Made by a program: the position numbers and the translations under genes
Part shown: in pieces, positions 1 to 11,681 of the stretch
Layout of the letters: the number at the start of each line of letters is the position of its first letter
Numbering within the stretch: position 1 is the first letter of the stretch
DNA from: Pseudomonas tohonis
Lineage (GTDB): Bacteria; Pseudomonadota; Gammaproteobacteria; Pseudomonadales; Pseudomonadaceae
Length of the DNA: 64,000 nt
Direction of reading: 5' to 3'
NCBI RefSeq assembly: GCF_012767755.2
Contig: NZ_AP023189.1
Span: forward strand, 2,854,001-2,918,000
The notes under the pieces: model-generated
What the model was told of the DNA's origin: nothing
Database searches by the model: none
What the model saw: only the letters and a program-made list of their open reading frames with translations

Positions 1-816
1 CGGGATCTGCGGCAGGATGCCGAAGGGGCCGTGCCAGCCGCCGAAGAACAGGGTCACCAGCAGCGCGGACACCAGCACGATGCCGATGTACTCGCCGACG
101 AAGAACATGCCCCATTTCATGCCGGCGTATTCGATGTGGTAGCCGTCGGCCAGTTCCTGCTCCGCTTCCGGCTGGTCGAACGGGTGACGGTGGGTCACGG
201 CGACGCCGGCGATGAAGAAGGTACAGAAGCCGAAGAACTGCGGAATGATGAACCACAGGTGCTGGGCCTGGTACTCGACGATGTCGCGCATGTTGAACGA
301 GCCGACCTGGGCGACCACGCCCATCAGCGACAGGGCCAGGAACACCTCGTAGGAGACGGTCTGGGCCGAGGCGCGCAGGCTGCCGAGCAGGGCGAACTTG
401 TTGTTGCTCGACCAGCCGGCGAAGAGCACCGCGTACACGGTGATGCCGGCCATGGCGAAGAAGAACAGGATGCCGATGTTCAGGTCCGCGACGCCCCAGG
501 TGGGGGTGATCGGGACCACGGCGAAGGCGATGAGCAGGGCGCTCATGGCGATCACCGGCGCCAGGGTGAAGATCACCTTGTCGGCGAACGGCGGCGTCCA
601 GTCTTCCTTGAAGAACATCTTCAGCATGTCGGCGGCGATCTGGAACATGCCGAACGGGCCGACGCGGTTGGGGCCGTAGCGGTCCTGCCACCAGCCCAGC
701 AGGCGTCGTTCGACGAAGCTCAACAGGGCGCCGCAGACGACCACGGCAAGCAGGATCACGATGGCCTTGAGCACCGCGATGATGACGTCGATCACCTCGG
801 GAGTGAGCCAGCTCAT
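1..816 (-). CDS. nuoH: NADH-quinone oxidoreductase subunit H (partial, C-terminus off window)
   Basis: Membrane-arm subunit of respiratory complex I, at the junction with the hydrophilic arm, where it helps form the quinone-binding chamber. Translation on the minus strand starts [12 protein letters not shown] and gives a hydrophobic first helix, then the NuoH hallmark [18 protein letters not shown]. The frame stays open for 272 codons to the window edge; the family is usually about 330 residues, so roughly the last 60 are missing. Its ATG overlaps the nuoG stop codon (ATGA), which suggests translational coupling in the nuo operon. The identity is firm; only the C-terminus is unseen. Confidence 0.96.
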   Translation of the reverse strand, partial: MSWLTPEVIDVIIAVLKAIVILLAVVVCGALLSFVERRLLGWWQDRYGPNRVGPFGMFQIAADMLKMFFKEDWTPPFADKVIFTLAPVIAMSALLIAFAVVPITPTWGVADLNIGILFFFAMAGITVYAVLFAGWSSNNKFALLGSLRASAQTVSYEVFLALSLMGVVAQVGSFNMRDIVEYQAQHLWFIIPQFFGFCTFFIAGVAVTHRHPFDQPEAEQELADGYHIEYAGMKWGMFFVGEYIGIVLVSALLVTLFFGGWHGPFGILPQIP

Positions 817-3536
817 TGCGCAGCCTCCTGGAGCAGGGTCACGGTGGCACCGGCGACGGCACCCGGGATGCCCGGCAGGCCGGCGGGCAGGCCGACGAGG
901 CCCGCGGCCAGCTCCTCACGGACCTGCAGCGGCAGGCGCAGGGCCTGGCCCTTGACGCGCAGCGACAGCATGGCGCCGTCGTTCACGCCCAGGCGGTCCG
1001 CCTCGGACTTGGCCAGGGCCACATAGGCCTCGGGCATGCGCTCCTGGATCGGCGCGGCGCGGGAGGAGTTCTCCTCGCTGCCGAACAGGTGGTGGAAGGG
1101 GACGACCTGCCAGGTGCCTTGCGCGGGGTTGAAAGGCGCGACGGCGGCGAACCAGGGCAGGGTGGTGCCCTTGGCCTCGATCAGGCGCACGCCCGGGTCA
1201 CCGGCGCGCAGGTGGCCGCCGACTTCGTCCTGGAACTTGTTCCAGGCCTGGGGCGAGTTCCAGCCCGGGGACCAGGCGAAGGGGATCTGCTGACGGGGTT
1301 CAGCGCTGCCGGCGTAGCCTTCCATGGAGAAGGCGAAGGGCGAGTCCTTGTCCTGCGGCTGGCGCGGCTCGTGCACGCTGATGTTGGCGCGCATGGCGGT
1401 GCGGCCGCTGTAGCGGTGCGGCTCGCGGGCCAGCTTCAGGCCCTTGATGCGGAACGAGGCGCTGGGCGCGGCGTCGCGGATCGAAGCCAGCCGGCTGTTG
1501 CTGTCGGCGACGGCGGCGGTGACCTGGTCGAGCTGGGTCCAGTCGACGGACTTGCCTTCCAGGGTGCTGTGCAGGGCGTGCAGCCAGCGCCAGCCCTCGC
1601 GGACGAGGATGTTGGCGTCGTAGTAGGTCGGGTCGTAGACCTGGAAGAAGCGCTGGGCGCGGCCTTCCTGGCTGACCAGGGTGCCGTCGCCTTCGGCGAA
1701 GCTGGCGACCGGCAGTACCAGGTGGGCGCGCTCGACGGTCGCGGTCTGCTGGTGGTCGGCGACGATCACCACCTTGGCGGCGGCCAGTGCGGCGTCGACC
1801 TTGGCGGCTTCGGCACGGCGGTACAGGTCGTTCTCCAGAACGACCACTGCGTCGGCCTGGCCGGCGGTCAGGGCTTCGAGGGCGGCGTCCACGGATTTCC
1901 CACCGAGCTCTTCACCCAGGAGCAGGGCGAGTCCCATGCTGTTGGCTTCCGGGACCACCAGGCTGATGGAGCCGTTCTTCTCACGGTTCTTCAGGGCGCT
2001 GGCGATGTTGGCGGCGGCTTCGATCAGGGCCTTCTCGCCCAGGGAGGCGCCGGAGACGATCAGCGGACGCTTGGCTTGGATCAGGGCGTCGGCGATGGCC
2101 TTGACCAGCTCGGCGGCCTCGTTGTCCAGGCCATCCACGGCCGGGGCGCTCGGGTCGATGGCATGGGCCACGGCGAAGCCGATGCGGGCGAGGTCGGCCG
2201 GGGCGGCGTGTACGCACTGGGTGGCCACGTCGTCGAGGCGGGTCTCGGCGACGCTGGCGATGAACAGCGGGTTCAGCGCGTCCTGGGCGACGTTCTGCAC
2301 GGCGGCCATGTGCCAATCCTGGATCTTCATCGAGGCAGCGATGTCGGTGGCCTTGCCCTTGACCGACTGGCGCAGGGCCAGGGCGACGCGCGCGGCGGTC
2401 TGGGTCAGGTCTTCACCGAGCACGAAGACGGCGTCGTGGCTTTCGATGTCACGCAGGGTGGGTACCGGCAGCGGGCCGTTCTGCAGGATGTCGCGGATCA
2501 GGCGGATGTTTTCCAGCTCACCCGCGGCGATGCCGGAGTAGTAGTTGGCCTCACCCACCAGTTCACGCAGGGCGAAGTTGGATTCCAGGCTGGCGCGGGG
2601 CGAGCCGATGCCGATCACGCGCTTGCCCTTGAGCAGTTCGGCGGCCTTGTCCAGGGCGGCATCGAGGCCGAGCTTCTGGGTGCCGAACAGCGGTTGGCGC
2701 GGGCGGTCTTCGCGGTTGACGTAGCCGTAGCCGAAGCGACCGCGGTCACAGAGGAAGTACTGGTTCACCGAGCCGTTGAAGCGGTTCTCGATGCGACGGA
2801 TCTCGCCGTAGCGCTCGCCGGGGCTGATGTTGCAGCCGCTGGAGCAGCCGTGGCAGATGCTCGGTGCGAACTGCATGTCCCACTTGCGGTTGTAGCGCTC
2901 GGAGTGGGTCTTGTCGGTGAACACGCCGGTCGGGCAGACCTCGACCAGGTTGCCGGAGAACTCGCTCTCGAGGGTGCCGTCCTCGACGCGTCCGAAGTAG
3001 ACGTTGTCGTGGGCGCCGTAGACGCCGAGGTCGGTGCCGCCAGCGTAGTCCTTGTAGTAGCGCACGCAGCGGTAGCAGGCGATGCAGCGGTTCATCTCGT
3101 GGGAGATGAACGGGCCGAGCTGCTGGTTCTGGTGGGTGCGCTTGGTGAAGCGGTACCGGCGCTCGTTGTGGCCGGTCATCACCGTCATGTCCTGCAGGTG
3201 GCAATGGCCGCCTTCCTCGCACACGGGGCAATCGTGCGGGTGGTTGGTCATCAGCCATTCGACGACGCTGGCGCGGAATTGCTTCGCCTCTTCGTCCTCG
3301 ATGGAGATCCAGGTGTTGTCGGTCGCGGGGGTCATGCAGGACATGACCAGGCGGCCGCGCTTGTCGTTTTCGTCGGTGTACTGCTTGACCGCGCACTGGC
3401 GGCAGGCGCCGACGCTGCCGAGCGCCGGGTGCCAGCAGAAGTAGGGGATGTCGAGTCCGAGGGACAGACAGGCCTGCAGGAGGTTGTCTGCACCATCGAC
3501 TTCGAGCGTCTTGCCGTCTACGTGGATAGTGGCCAT
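813..3536 (-). CDS. nuoG: NADH-quinone oxidoreductase subunit G
   Basis: Large iron-sulfur subunit of the NADH-dehydrogenase module of complex I, 907 aa. The N-terminal 2Fe-2S ligands are visible as C34, C45, C48 and C67. A His-Cys3 cluster site follows at H99, C103, C106 and C112, then a CIACYRC 4Fe-4S motif at 151-157 with C201 downstream. A fourth set, starting with C228, C231 and C235, opens the molybdopterin-oxidoreductase-like domain that makes up the rest of the protein. This extra cluster (N7 type) is known from E. coli-type NuoG. It lies downstream of nuoF after a 98-bp gap and overlaps nuoH by 4 bp. Confidence 0.98.
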   Translation of the reverse strand: MATIHVDGKTLEVDGADNLLQACLSLGLDIPYFCWHPALGSVGACRQCAVKQYTDENDKRGRLVMSCMTPATDNTWISIEDEEAKQFRASVVEWLMTNHPHDCPVCEEGGHCHLQDMTVMTGHNERRYRFTKRTHQNQQLGPFISHEMNRCIACYRCVRYYKDYAGGTDLGVYGAHDNVYFGRVEDGTLESEFSGNLVEVCPTGVFTDKTHSERYNRKWDMQFAPSICHGCSSGCNISPGERYGEIRRIENRFNGSVNQYFLCDRGRFGYGYVNREDRPRQPLFGTQKLGLDAALDKAAELLKGKRVIGIGSPRASLESNFALRELVGEANYYSGIAAGELENIRLIRDILQNGPLPVPTLRDIESHDAVFVLGEDLTQTAARVALALRQSVKGKATDIAASMKIQDWHMAAVQNVAQDALNPLFIASVAETRLDDVATQCVHAAPADLARIGFAVAHAIDPSAPAVDGLDNEAAELVKAIADALIQAKRPLIVSGASLGEKALIEAAANIASALKNREKNGSISLVVPEANSMGLALLLGEELGGKSVDAALEALTAGQADAVVVLENDLYRRAEAAKVDAALAAAKVVIVADHQQTATVERAHLVLPVASFAEGDGTLVSQEGRAQRFFQVYDPTYYDANILVREGWRWLHALHSTLEGKSVDWTQLDQVTAAVADSNSRLASIRDAAPSASFRIKGLKLAREPHRYSGRTAMRANISVHEPRQPQDKDSPFAFSMEGYAGSAEPRQQIPFAWSPGWNSPQAWNKFQDEVGGHLRAGDPGVRLIEAKGTTLPWFAAVAPFNPAQGTWQVVPFHHLFGSEENSSRAAPIQERMPEAYVALAKSEADRLGVNDGAMLSLRVKGQALRLPLQVREELAAGLVGLPAGLPGIPGAVAGATVTLLQEAAQ

Positions 3537-3634
3537 GGTTCAGTCTTCATCTGCCCGTTTGACCGGGCTTGGCTAATGGAATCAGGTTGCGGTCGGGGCC
3601 GCGCGTGGCGGCCGCCAACCGGCGGAACTGGCTC

Positions 3635-4981
3635 TTATGCGCCGACCGGTTCGGGTCGGATCGCCGGTGCGTTCTCGGCGATGCCTGCTTCGAACTCCGG
3701 ACGGAAATACTTCATCGCGCTACCCAGCGGCTCGACGGCGCCCGGTGCGTGGGCACAGAAGGTCTTGCCTGGGCCGAGGAAGTTGACCAGCCCTTCGAGG
3801 GTCTCCAGGTCGCCTCGCTGGCCTTCGCCGCGTTCGAGGGCGCGCAGGACCTTGACGCTCCAGGGCAGGCCGTCACGGCAGGGTGTGCACCAGCCGCAGG
3901 ACTCGCGGGCGAAGAACTCTTCCATGTTGCGCAGCAGCGAGACCATGTTGATGCTGTCGTCCACCGCGAGCGCCAGGCCGGTGCCCATGCGGGTGCCGAC
4001 CTTGGCGATGCCGGCGGCGTACATGGGGGCATCCAGGTGCTCGGGGAGCAGGAAGCCGGTGCCGGCACCGCCGGGCTGCCAGGCTTTCAGCTTGAAGCCG
4101 TCGCGCATGCCACCGGCGTAGTCCTCGAAGAGTTCACGGGCGGGGACGCCGAAGGGCAGTTCCCAGAGGCCGGGGTTCTTCACCTTGCCGGAGAAGCCCA
4201 TGAGCTTGGTGCCCATGTCTTCGCTGCCCGGACGGGCAAGGCCCTTGTACCAGTCCACGCCGTTGGCGACGATCGCCGGCACGTTGCACAGGGTCTCGAC
4301 GTTGTTGACGCAGGTGGGCTTGCCCCAGACGCCGACGGCGGCGGGGAAGGGCGGCTTGGAGCGCGGGTTGGCGCGGCGGCCTTCCAGCGAGTTGATCAGG
4401 GCGGTTTCCTCGCCGCAGATGTAGCGGCCGGCACCGGTGTGGACGAACAGCTCGAAATCGAAGCCCGACCCGAGGATGTTCTTGCCCAGCAGGCCGGCGG
4501 CCTTGGCTTCGTCGATGGCGCGGTTGAGGTTGCGCGCCGCGTCGACGTATTCGCCACGCAGGAAGATGTAGCCGCGATAGGCCTTGAGGGCGCGGGCGCT
4601 GATCAGCATGCCTTCCACCAGCAGGTGGGGCAGCTGTTCCATCAGCATGCGGTCCTTCCAGGTGTTGGGCTCCATTTCATCCGCATTGCACAGCAGGTAG
4701 CGGATGTTCATGGATTCGTCGGCGGGCATCAGGCCCCACTTCACGCCGGTGGGGAAGCCCGCGCCGCCGCGGCCCTTGAGGCCGGAGTCCTTGACGGTCT
4801 GCACGATGTCGGCCTGGGCCATCTCGCCGAGGGCCTTGCGTGCGGCTGCGTAGCCGTTCTTCTGCTGGTATTCCTCGAGCCAGACGGGCTGCGCGTCGTC
4901 ACGCAGGCGCCAGGTCAGCGGGTGCGTCTCGGCGCTGCGCTGGATGCGGTTGGCCGGGCCGACGGAGGTGAGGGTCTTCAT
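3635..4981 (-). CDS. nuoF: NADH-quinone oxidoreductase subunit F (NADH/FMN-binding)
   Basis: Flavoprotein subunit that oxidises NADH and passes electrons into the complex I iron-sulfur chain. With the start at [11 protein letters not shown] it is 448 aa. The glycine-rich FMN/NADH loop [10 protein letters not shown] is at residues 70-79, and the 4Fe-4S motif [12 protein letters not shown] is near the C-terminus. The frame stays open upstream to 5086, but that would run into nuoE. The chosen ATG overlaps the nuoE stop codon (ATGA), the same coupling seen at nuoG-nuoH, so this start is preferred. Confidence 0.98.
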   Translation of the reverse strand: MKTLTSVGPANRIQRSAETHPLTWRLRDDAQPVWLEEYQQKNGYAAARKALGEMAQADIVQTVKDSGLKGRGGAGFPTGVKWGLMPADESMNIRYLLCNADEMEPNTWKDRMLMEQLPHLLVEGMLISARALKAYRGYIFLRGEYVDAARNLNRAIDEAKAAGLLGKNILGSGFDFELFVHTGAGRYICGEETALINSLEGRRANPRSKPPFPAAVGVWGKPTCVNNVETLCNVPAIVANGVDWYKGLARPGSEDMGTKLMGFSGKVKNPGLWELPFGVPARELFEDYAGGMRDGFKLKAWQPGGAGTGFLLPEHLDAPMYAAGIAKVGTRMGTGLALAVDDSINMVSLLRNMEEFFARESCGWCTPCRDGLPWSVKVLRALERGEGQRGDLETLEGLVNFLGPGKTFCAHAPGAVEPLGSAMKYFRPEFEAGIAENAPAIRPEPVGA

Positions 4982-5469
4982 TGATAGGCCTCCAGCAGTT
5001 GCGCGACGCCGTCGGCGCTGACGTTGCCGAAGGTGTCGTCGTCGATCATCAGGGCCGGGGCCTTGTCGCAATTGCCCAGGCAGCACACCGGCAACAGGGT
5101 GAAGCGATTGTCGGCGGTGGTCTGGCCGAGGCCGATGCCGAGGTTCTGCTGGATGCTGCCGAGTACCGACTCATGGCCGCCGACGTAGCAGGTCATGCTG
5201 TCGCAAACGCGGATGATGTGGCGGCCCACCGGCTGGCGGAAGATCTGACTATAGAAGGTGGCCACGCCTTCGACGTCGCTGGCGGGGATGCCGAGGATCT
5301 CGCCGATGGCATCGGCGGCGCCGTCAGGCACCCAGCCGCGCTCCTTCTGGACGATCTTCAGGGCTTCGATGGACGCCGCGCGCGGGTCCTCGTAGTGGTG
5401 CATCTCGTGCTCGATGGCCGAGCGCTCGGTTTCGCTGAGGGCGAAACGGTCGGTCTGGATAATGCTCAT
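4978..5469 (-). CDS. nuoE: NADH-quinone oxidoreductase subunit E
   Basis: The 24-kDa-type thioredoxin-fold subunit of the NADH-dehydrogenase module, 163 aa. Its 2Fe-2S ligands can be placed at C89 and C94 (CDSMTC) and at C130 and C134 (CCLGNC), the usual arrangement for the family. It starts 1 bp after the nuoCD stop and ends overlapping the nuoF start, so E and F are tightly coupled. Length and motif spacing are typical. Confidence 0.98.
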   Translation of the reverse strand: MSIIQTDRFALSETERSAIEHEMHHYEDPRAASIEALKIVQKERGWVPDGAADAIGEILGIPASDVEGVATFYSQIFRQPVGRHIIRVCDSMTCYVGGHESVLGSIQQNLGIGLGQTTADNRFTLLPVCCLGNCDKAPALMIDDDTFGNVSADGVAQLLEAYQ

Positions 5470-5470
5470 G

Positions 5471-7270
<1,800 letters not shown>

Positions 7271-7316
7271 TCAACGTACAGAGTGAGCCGGGTCTCTTCT
7301 TGTGGAAGAGACCGGA

Positions 7317-7994
7317 TCAGACTTCGTCGGGGCTGCGCAGGTTGGTGACCTGGATACGCTGTTCGCGGCGCTGTTCCTTCTGCGACGGCATTTCGGCACG
7401 GTAGATGCCTTGGTCGCCGACGACCCAGGAAAGCGGACGGCGCTCCTGGCCGATGGATTCCTGCAGCAGCATCAGGCCTTGCAGGAATGCCTCCGGACGA
7501 GGAGGGCAGCCAGGGATGTACACGTCCACGGGGAGGAATTTGTCCACGCCCTGGACCACCGAATAGATGTCGTACATGCCGCCGGAATTGGCGCACGAGC
7601 CCATCGAGATCACCCACTTGGGCTCCAGCATCTGCTCGTAGAGGCGCTGGATGATGGGCGCCATCTTGATGAAGCAGGTGCCGGCGATGACCATGAAGTC
7701 AGCCTGGCGGGGTGATGCGCGAATGACTTCCGCACCGAAGCGGGCGATGTCATGCGGCGCCGTGAAGGCGGTGGTCATCTCCACGTAGCAGCAGGACAAA
7801 CCGAAGTTGTACGGCCACAGGGAGTTCTTGCGACCCCAGTTGACTGCACCGTTGAGAACATCTTCCAGCTTGCCCATGAAGATGTTCTTGTGGACCTGAT
7901 CTTCTAGCAGGGGGTCGGAAACGATCTCCCGCTCACCGATCGGGTACTGCTCGTTGGGAGCAGTCGGATCGATCCGAGTAAGTTTGTATTGCAT
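7317..7994 (-). CDS. nuoB: NADH-quinone oxidoreductase subunit B
   Basis: Subunit carrying cluster N2, which hands electrons to quinone, 225 aa. The N2 ligands appear in [10 protein letters not shown], in the [10 protein letters not shown] segment and in PGCPPRPEA. The reading frame extends to a TTG two codons upstream (8000). The ATG at 7994 is preferred because it gives [10 protein letters not shown] with an AGG about 8 nt upstream, and the family length of about 225. It sits 10 bp downstream of nuoA in the operon. Confidence 0.97.
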   Translation of the reverse strand: MQYKLTRIDPTAPNEQYPIGEREIVSDPLLEDQVHKNIFMGKLEDVLNGAVNWGRKNSLWPYNFGLSCCYVEMTTAFTAPHDIARFGAEVIRASPRQADFMVIAGTCFIKMAPIIQRLYEQMLEPKWVISMGSCANSGGMYDIYSVVQGVDKFLPVDVYIPGCPPRPEAFLQGLMLLQESIGQERRPLSWVVGDQGIYRAEMPSQKEQRREQRIQVTNLRSPDEV

Positions 7995-8004
7995 CGCCAA
8001 AGCC

Positions 8005-8418
8005 TCATTGTTTTAGCTTCGCCTGCCGATTGCGACGACCTTCGGGGGCCCAGTCGAGGGCTCCGATGCGCCAGAGATAGGCAAGACCTGCCAACAGAAT
8101 TGCTATGAAAATGGTAGCTTCGATGAGGCCCGCCCACCCGCTTTCGCGAACGGAGACGGCCCAGGCGAAGAGAAAGAGGGCTTCGACGTCGAAGATCACG
8201 AAGAGCATCGCGACCAGATAGAATTTTGCGGAGAGGCGCAGGCGGGCACTGCCGGTGGGGAGCATCCCAGATTCGAAGGGTTCGTTCTTGGCGCGACCGT
8301 GGGCGCGGCTGCCGAGCAGGCTCGATACACCGAGCATGAAGGCGCAGAGGCCGATGACGCCCAGCAGGAAAACAGCGAAACCCCAGTTATGGGAAAGAAT
8401 GGCAGTGGCTTCCGACAT
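8005..8418 (-). CDS. nuoA: NADH-quinone oxidoreductase subunit A
   Basis: Small membrane subunit of complex I and first gene of the nuo operon, 137 aa. Three hydrophobic segments are visible: around residues 10-31, a middle one containing [19 protein letters not shown] (the conserved acidic NuoA/ND3 motif), and a third near residue 100. A clear Shine-Dalgarno (GAAGGAG) lies about 8 nt before the ATG. Transcription must start in the 8419-8979 region, which also holds a Fur box. Confidence 0.97.
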   Translation of the reverse strand: MSEATAILSHNWGFAVFLLGVIGLCAFMLGVSSLLGSRAHGRAKNEPFESGMLPTGSARLRLSAKFYLVAMLFVIFDVEALFLFAWAVSVRESGWAGLIEATIFIAILLAGLAYLWRIGALDWAPEGRRNRQAKLKQ

Positions 8419-8979
8419 GCCTGAACTCCTTCAACAAGGAACGGCGTTCACTCGTTATTAAAATGATCCTTGCCCGCACAAGAGTGCCCGGCAATCTATT
8501 CGGACAATTTTATGCCCGTATGGGCGTACAAGTAAATTTTTCAGACTAAAAAATTAACCCGAAAGCCAGTTTAAAGACCTTGTACAGCTCTGAAAGCCTA
8601 GGGCGGCGAGGGTTCCGGTTTTTTGTCAGGCTTTGGTCGGATTGCGGCGCTATGCCGCAGGGGGCAGATATAGATAGGTTAATGATAGTCATTATCATTT
8701 GACTGGGGAATATATAACCACTACATAGCGAGTCCTACGGAAGTGGTTAAAACATGCGCACTTAATAGCCGCTGTTACTCACAACTTCTTTCCTCTATGC
8801 CTAATTCATATGTGGCTGTCGTTGTTGCCCTGGCGACCTTGTACTAGCGTGCTAGGTGCGTCGTGGATGCGGCGCATTCCCCCTGTTTCCCTGTCGTACT
8901 CAGCGGGTCGGCTGGACCACGGATTCGCCTGCCTGGGCGCGCTGGTCCACGTGAAAACAAGAAAAAAGAGGGAATCGCC
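8419..8979. promoter_or_regulatory. Divergent intergenic region between nuoA and the secreted hydrolase
   Basis: These 561 bp without a convincing gene must contain the nuo promoter (leftward) and the promoter of the hydrolase (rightward). It is more AT-rich than its surroundings between about 8500 and 8800. It holds a Fur box (8683-8697) and an 8-bp inverted repeat TAACCACT/AGTGGTTA (8713-8750). On the minus strand there is a weak -10-like TAAAAT near 8508-8514, close to a small GCCC/GGGC palindrome. Short frames inside (for example a 16-codon hydrophobic one at 8797) lack ribosome sites and are not called. Confidence 0.6.
8683..8697. promoter_or_regulatory. Fur box (7-1-7)
   Basis: The 15 bases TGATAGTCATTATCA differ at one position from the 7-1-7 Fur consensus TGATAATNATTATCA, and the flanks (AA before, TT after) extend the 19-bp form. 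It lies 265 bp before the nuoA start and 283 bp before the hydrolase start. A rightward TTGACT at 8699-8704 with TACATA 17 bp further on could be a promoter abutting it. Which transcript it controls cannot be read from sequence. Confidence 0.75.
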
Positions 8980-10374
8980 ATGGGCGTTGCCAAGTCGCTG
9001 CGTCACTGCTTCGTGCTCCTGCTGTTCTGCCTGCCGTCCCTGCCTGCCCACGCCGAGCTCGGCGACTACGGGTTCTGGCGGACCTTGATCAACCTCACCT
9101 CGCCACCGAAGGCCGACAACAAGGTGCTGCCCGAACAGCGGGTCGGGCCCTATCCGTTGCTGACCAACCCCGCCGGCTTCGATTCCGGCTTCAAGGCGGG
9201 CAACTACTACGCCTGGCAGACGGTGCAGCTCGCTCCCGAGACGGGCGCCGTGTGCGGCAACGGCTCGCCCTACAAGTTCTTCGTCAATCGGGTACCCAAC
9301 ACCAGCAACACCATCATCTATATGGAAGGCGGCGGCGCCTGCTGGGACTACGCCAGCTGCACCGGGCAAACCGGCATCCGTGGTGCGCGCAACCCCAACG
9401 GGATTCCCGATGACTACATGAAGCTGCTGAACCCCAGCGCCAGCCTGGTCAGCCCCTTCGTGGTGCGGCTGCATCCCTGGACGCGGGTGAAGACGCAGAA
9501 CTGGAACATGGTCTATGTGCCCTATTGCACGGGCGACATCTATTCCGGCGACAAGGTGGCGGTCTACCAGGACCCCACCGGGCAGAAGCCGCAGCTGATC
9601 TGGCACCACAACGGGCTGCGCAACACCCGTGCGGTCACGGCCTGGCTCAAGGACAACCTGGAGCGCCCGGAGCAGATGCTGTCCACCGGCTGCAGCGCCG
9701 GCGGGGCGGGGAGCCTGATCAGCCATGCGGTGACCCGCCAGGACATCGCGCCCAGCCGCGGCTTCATGATCGACGACTCGGGGCCGGTGTTCAGTGCGGT
9801 GACCGGCGGCAGCAACCAGGCCTACCCGTCGCTGCCGTTGCAGACCTTCATCCGTCAGGCCTGGGGTCTGGACAATGGCCCGCTGCAATTGCTGCAGAGC
9901 CGCCTGCCGGGCGTCACCCTCAACGACCTGGGCAGTATCTACCCGGCGCTTTCCGCGAACCTGCCGGGTGATCGCCTCGGGCACACGCACTTCTGGAAGG
10001 ACCTCAACTACTCGTCGTATTCCTACGAGCGCTTCTATCCGGAGATCGCCAACGCACCGGACCAGGCCACCAAGGAGGCGCTAATCCACGCCAAGTGGGA
10101 CGTGGACACCGGTCGCCTGCGCAATACCCTGGCCAACCTGCACAATTTCGGCGGTTACTTCCCGCAATACCGCGCGGTGAACGAGAGCCATTGCACCAGC
10201 ATCATCGAGTTCGCCAATGCCGATATCCAGGAGCAGAACCTGCAGCTGGATGATTTCGTCACCAACGTGCTGGATGGCAGCGGGCCGGTGATGGATGCGT
10301 CCGAGACGAGCGATGCTGCCGATCGGGCCAAGCCCTTCAACCTGCTCTACTATATTCTCAACCAACTGCTCTGA
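8980..10374 (+). CDS. Secreted pectinacetylesterase (Notum)-family hydrolase
   Basis: Predicted exported serine hydrolase of 464 aa. Residues 1-26 look like a Sec signal peptide ending LPAHA, so the mature enzyme starts near E27. Family landmarks are an oxyanion-like MEGGGACW segment, the nucleophile motif GCSAGG with Ser239, a DDSGPVF segment with Asp265/266, and His404 in NESHC, consistent with a Ser-Asp-His triad. The start was set at ATG 8980, directly before the signal peptide; a longer frame from 8863 has none. The family removes acyl groups from sugars or other acceptors; the substrate here is unknown. It converges on the next gene through a strong hairpin. Confidence 0.8.
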   Translation: MGVAKSLRHCFVLLLFCLPSLPAHAELGDYGFWRTLINLTSPPKADNKVLPEQRVGPYPLLTNPAGFDSGFKAGNYYAWQTVQLAPETGAVCGNGSPYKFFVNRVPNTSNTIIYMEGGGACWDYASCTGQTGIRGARNPNGIPDDYMKLLNPSASLVSPFVVRLHPWTRVKTQNWNMVYVPYCTGDIYSGDKVAVYQDPTGQKPQLIWHHNGLRNTRAVTAWLKDNLERPEQMLSTGCSAGGAGSLISHAVTRQDIAPSRGFMIDDSGPVFSAVTGGSNQAYPSLPLQTFIRQAWGLDNGPLQLLQSRLPGVTLNDLGSIYPALSANLPGDRLGHTHFWKDLNYSSYSYERFYPEIANAPDQATKEALIHAKWDVDTGRLRNTLANLHNFGGYFPQYRAVNESHCTSIIEFANADIQEQNLQLDDFVTNVLDGSGPVMDASETSDAADRAKPFNLLYYILNQLL

Positions 10375-10381
10375 TGGCGTG

Positions 10382-10408
10382 TCGCGAGGCGGGCGATCCG
10401 CCTCGCGA
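10382..10408. terminator. Perfect 11-bp hairpin between convergent genes
   Basis: TCGCGAGGCGG and CCGCCTCGCGA form a perfect 11-bp stem around a 5-nt loop between the hydrolase stop and the stop of the convergent gene. There is no T-run on either side, so it may act as a weak bidirectional terminator or an RNA 3'-end stabiliser. Confidence 0.55.
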
Positions 10409-10410
10409 TC

Positions 10411-11040
10411 TCAGTGGTAGGCCTGCTCGCGGGCCTGCTGCAGGCGCTGCCTGAGGTATTCGTCGCGGCTCAGGCCGTCGGGGATGTTCTGCATCGCCAG
10501 CACCTCTTCGACGATGCGCTTTTCTTCCTGCTTGTAATGATCGAACTGGGGCGAGGGCTTCGCCGCCAGCTTCTTCTCCAGCGCATCGCTGCGAGCCTTG
10601 TAGCGTTGCAGCAGGGCATTGGCCCGCGCTTTCTGTTCTTCCACGTCCGTGCTGGTGGCCTGGATCAGGGCGATCTGCAGCATCAGCGATTCGCTCGCTG
10701 CCAGCTCGCCGCTCTGCTCGTGGGCCTGTACTTCCTCGGCCAGCCGGGCGGCCTGTTGCTCGCGCGCTTCTGCCGACAGGCCGGGCGCGGCCTTGAAGAA
10801 ATCGCGGTAGGCCGAGTGGAACTCCAGGCGCTTCTCGTATTCCGCCATCCGTGCGGGATCGATGCGCGGCGCCCCCGTCGTCTCCGGCGCGTCGCTCGCC
10901 GCAAAGGCAGGCGCCTGGGTGGCCCGTGGTGCGGGCTGGGTGGTGACCTGGGCTTCGGCGGACAGGCGCCAGTAGAGGGTGGCGGCGGCGGTAACCGCGG
11001 CGATCGCGGTACTCGCCAGAATGAGATTGACTCGGGCCAT
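10411..11040 (-). CDS. Membrane-anchored helical protein of unknown function
   Basis: 209 aa, not recognised with confidence. One N-terminal hydrophobic segment (about residues 5-24) without a good cleavage site suggests an inner-membrane anchor. A Pro/Ala/Thr-rich linker (about 30-60) follows, then a highly charged, almost wholly helical domain to the end. This layout resembles steric chaperones of secreted lipases and phospholipases (lipase-chaperone or PlcR type), but no diagnostic motif was identified. It is convergent with the secreted hydrolase and lies 42 bp downstream of the DUF4442 gene, so it may be co-transcribed with the latter. Confidence 0.6.
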   Translation of the reverse strand: MARVNLILASTAIAAVTAAATLYWRLSAEAQVTTQPAPRATQAPAFAASDAPETTGAPRIDPARMAEYEKRLEFHSAYRDFFKAAPGLSAEAREQQAARLAEEVQAHEQSGELAASESLMLQIALIQATSTDVEEQKARANALLQRYKARSDALEKKLAAKPSPQFDHYKQEEKRIVEEVLAMQNIPDGLSRDEYLRQRLQQAREQAYH

Positions 11041-11082
11041 CGGGGTTCTCGCCCTTCCAGTTGGGACACCCGTACAGCTTAG

Positions 11083-11577
11083 TCAAGGCTCGCGCTTGCG
11101 GCTGACCCAGGCCCAGATCATTTCGCAACGGATCGGCTCGATGCCGGCTTCGTCGGTGATGATCACCGCGACACGGACCTCACCCCGGTCCTCTTCGTGG
11201 ATGCGGCGGACCTGCTCGGCGTCCAGTTCGGCTACCGCCTTCAGGCCGCCCGTGGCGCGCTTGAGGTAGTCCACGTGCAGGCTCTTTATCAGCGGCAGCT
11301 TGTCGTCCGGCACGTTCATGCCCACCAGCAGTCCGGTGGCGGACTCTGCCAGCAATGCCATGGCGGCCGCATGCACGCCCTTGATGTGGTTGCGCACGCG
11401 GGGGCGGTTGGCGAGGCTCATCACCGCTCGCTGCTGGCTCAGGTGATGGACGCGTACGCGGGCGGTGCCGGCGAAGCGGACCTGGCTGCCGATCAGCAGG
11501 CTCAGGAGGGGTGTGTGCAGGGCGGCGGGCAGGCGGCTTACCAGGGCGGTGGCGCGACTCAGGCGGTTGGCTGGCAT
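11083..11577 (-). CDS. DUF4442 hotdog-fold protein (thioesterase-like)
   Basis: 164 aa. The pattern fits the DUF4442 hotdog family: a helical N-terminus, a strand with VRVHHLSQQRAVMSL, the NHIKGVHAAAMALLAESATG helix-strand unit, and alternating strands to the end. Related hotdog proteins hydrolyse acyl-CoA thioesters, but the substrate here is unknown and no catalytic acid could be assigned. It precedes the anchored helical protein on the same strand and lies downstream of the phoX terminator, so it probably has its own promoter. Confidence 0.75.
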   Translation of the reverse strand: MPANRLSRATALVSRLPAALHTPLLSLLIGSQVRFAGTARVRVHHLSQQRAVMSLANRPRVRNHIKGVHAAAMALLAESATGLLVGMNVPDDKLPLIKSLHVDYLKRATGGLKAVAELDAEQVRRIHEEDRGEVRVAVIITDEAGIEPIRCEMIWAWVSRKREP

Positions 11578-11616
11578 GGATGAGCCCTTGATGAATGGGC
11601 GGCCAGTCTGTCATCG

Positions 11617-11647
11617 GTAAAAAGGACCGGCCATTGCTGGCCGGTCG
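11617..11647 (-). terminator. Rho-independent terminator of phoX
   Basis: On the minus strand GACCGGCCA and TGGCCGGTC pair around a short loop and are followed by CTTTTTA. It lies 35 bp after the phoX stop codon. Confidence 0.85.
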
Positions 11648-11681
11648 CAAATGCCTGGCACTTCGGCCAGTGGCTGGGGGA

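Noticed and set aside
816..4121. 1101-codon open frame on the plus strand opposite nuoG/nuoF
   Set aside because: Gly/Ala/Val/His-rich shadow of high-GC codon usage; no domain, and the opposite strand carries clear complex I motifs.
8683..8800. Possible PrrF small RNA after the Fur box
   Set aside because: No PrrF-like core sequence or terminator with a T-run was seen downstream, so no small RNA is called.
8810..9088. 92-codon frame before the secreted hydrolase
   Set aside because: No ribosome site and runs into the hydrolase signal peptide in another frame.
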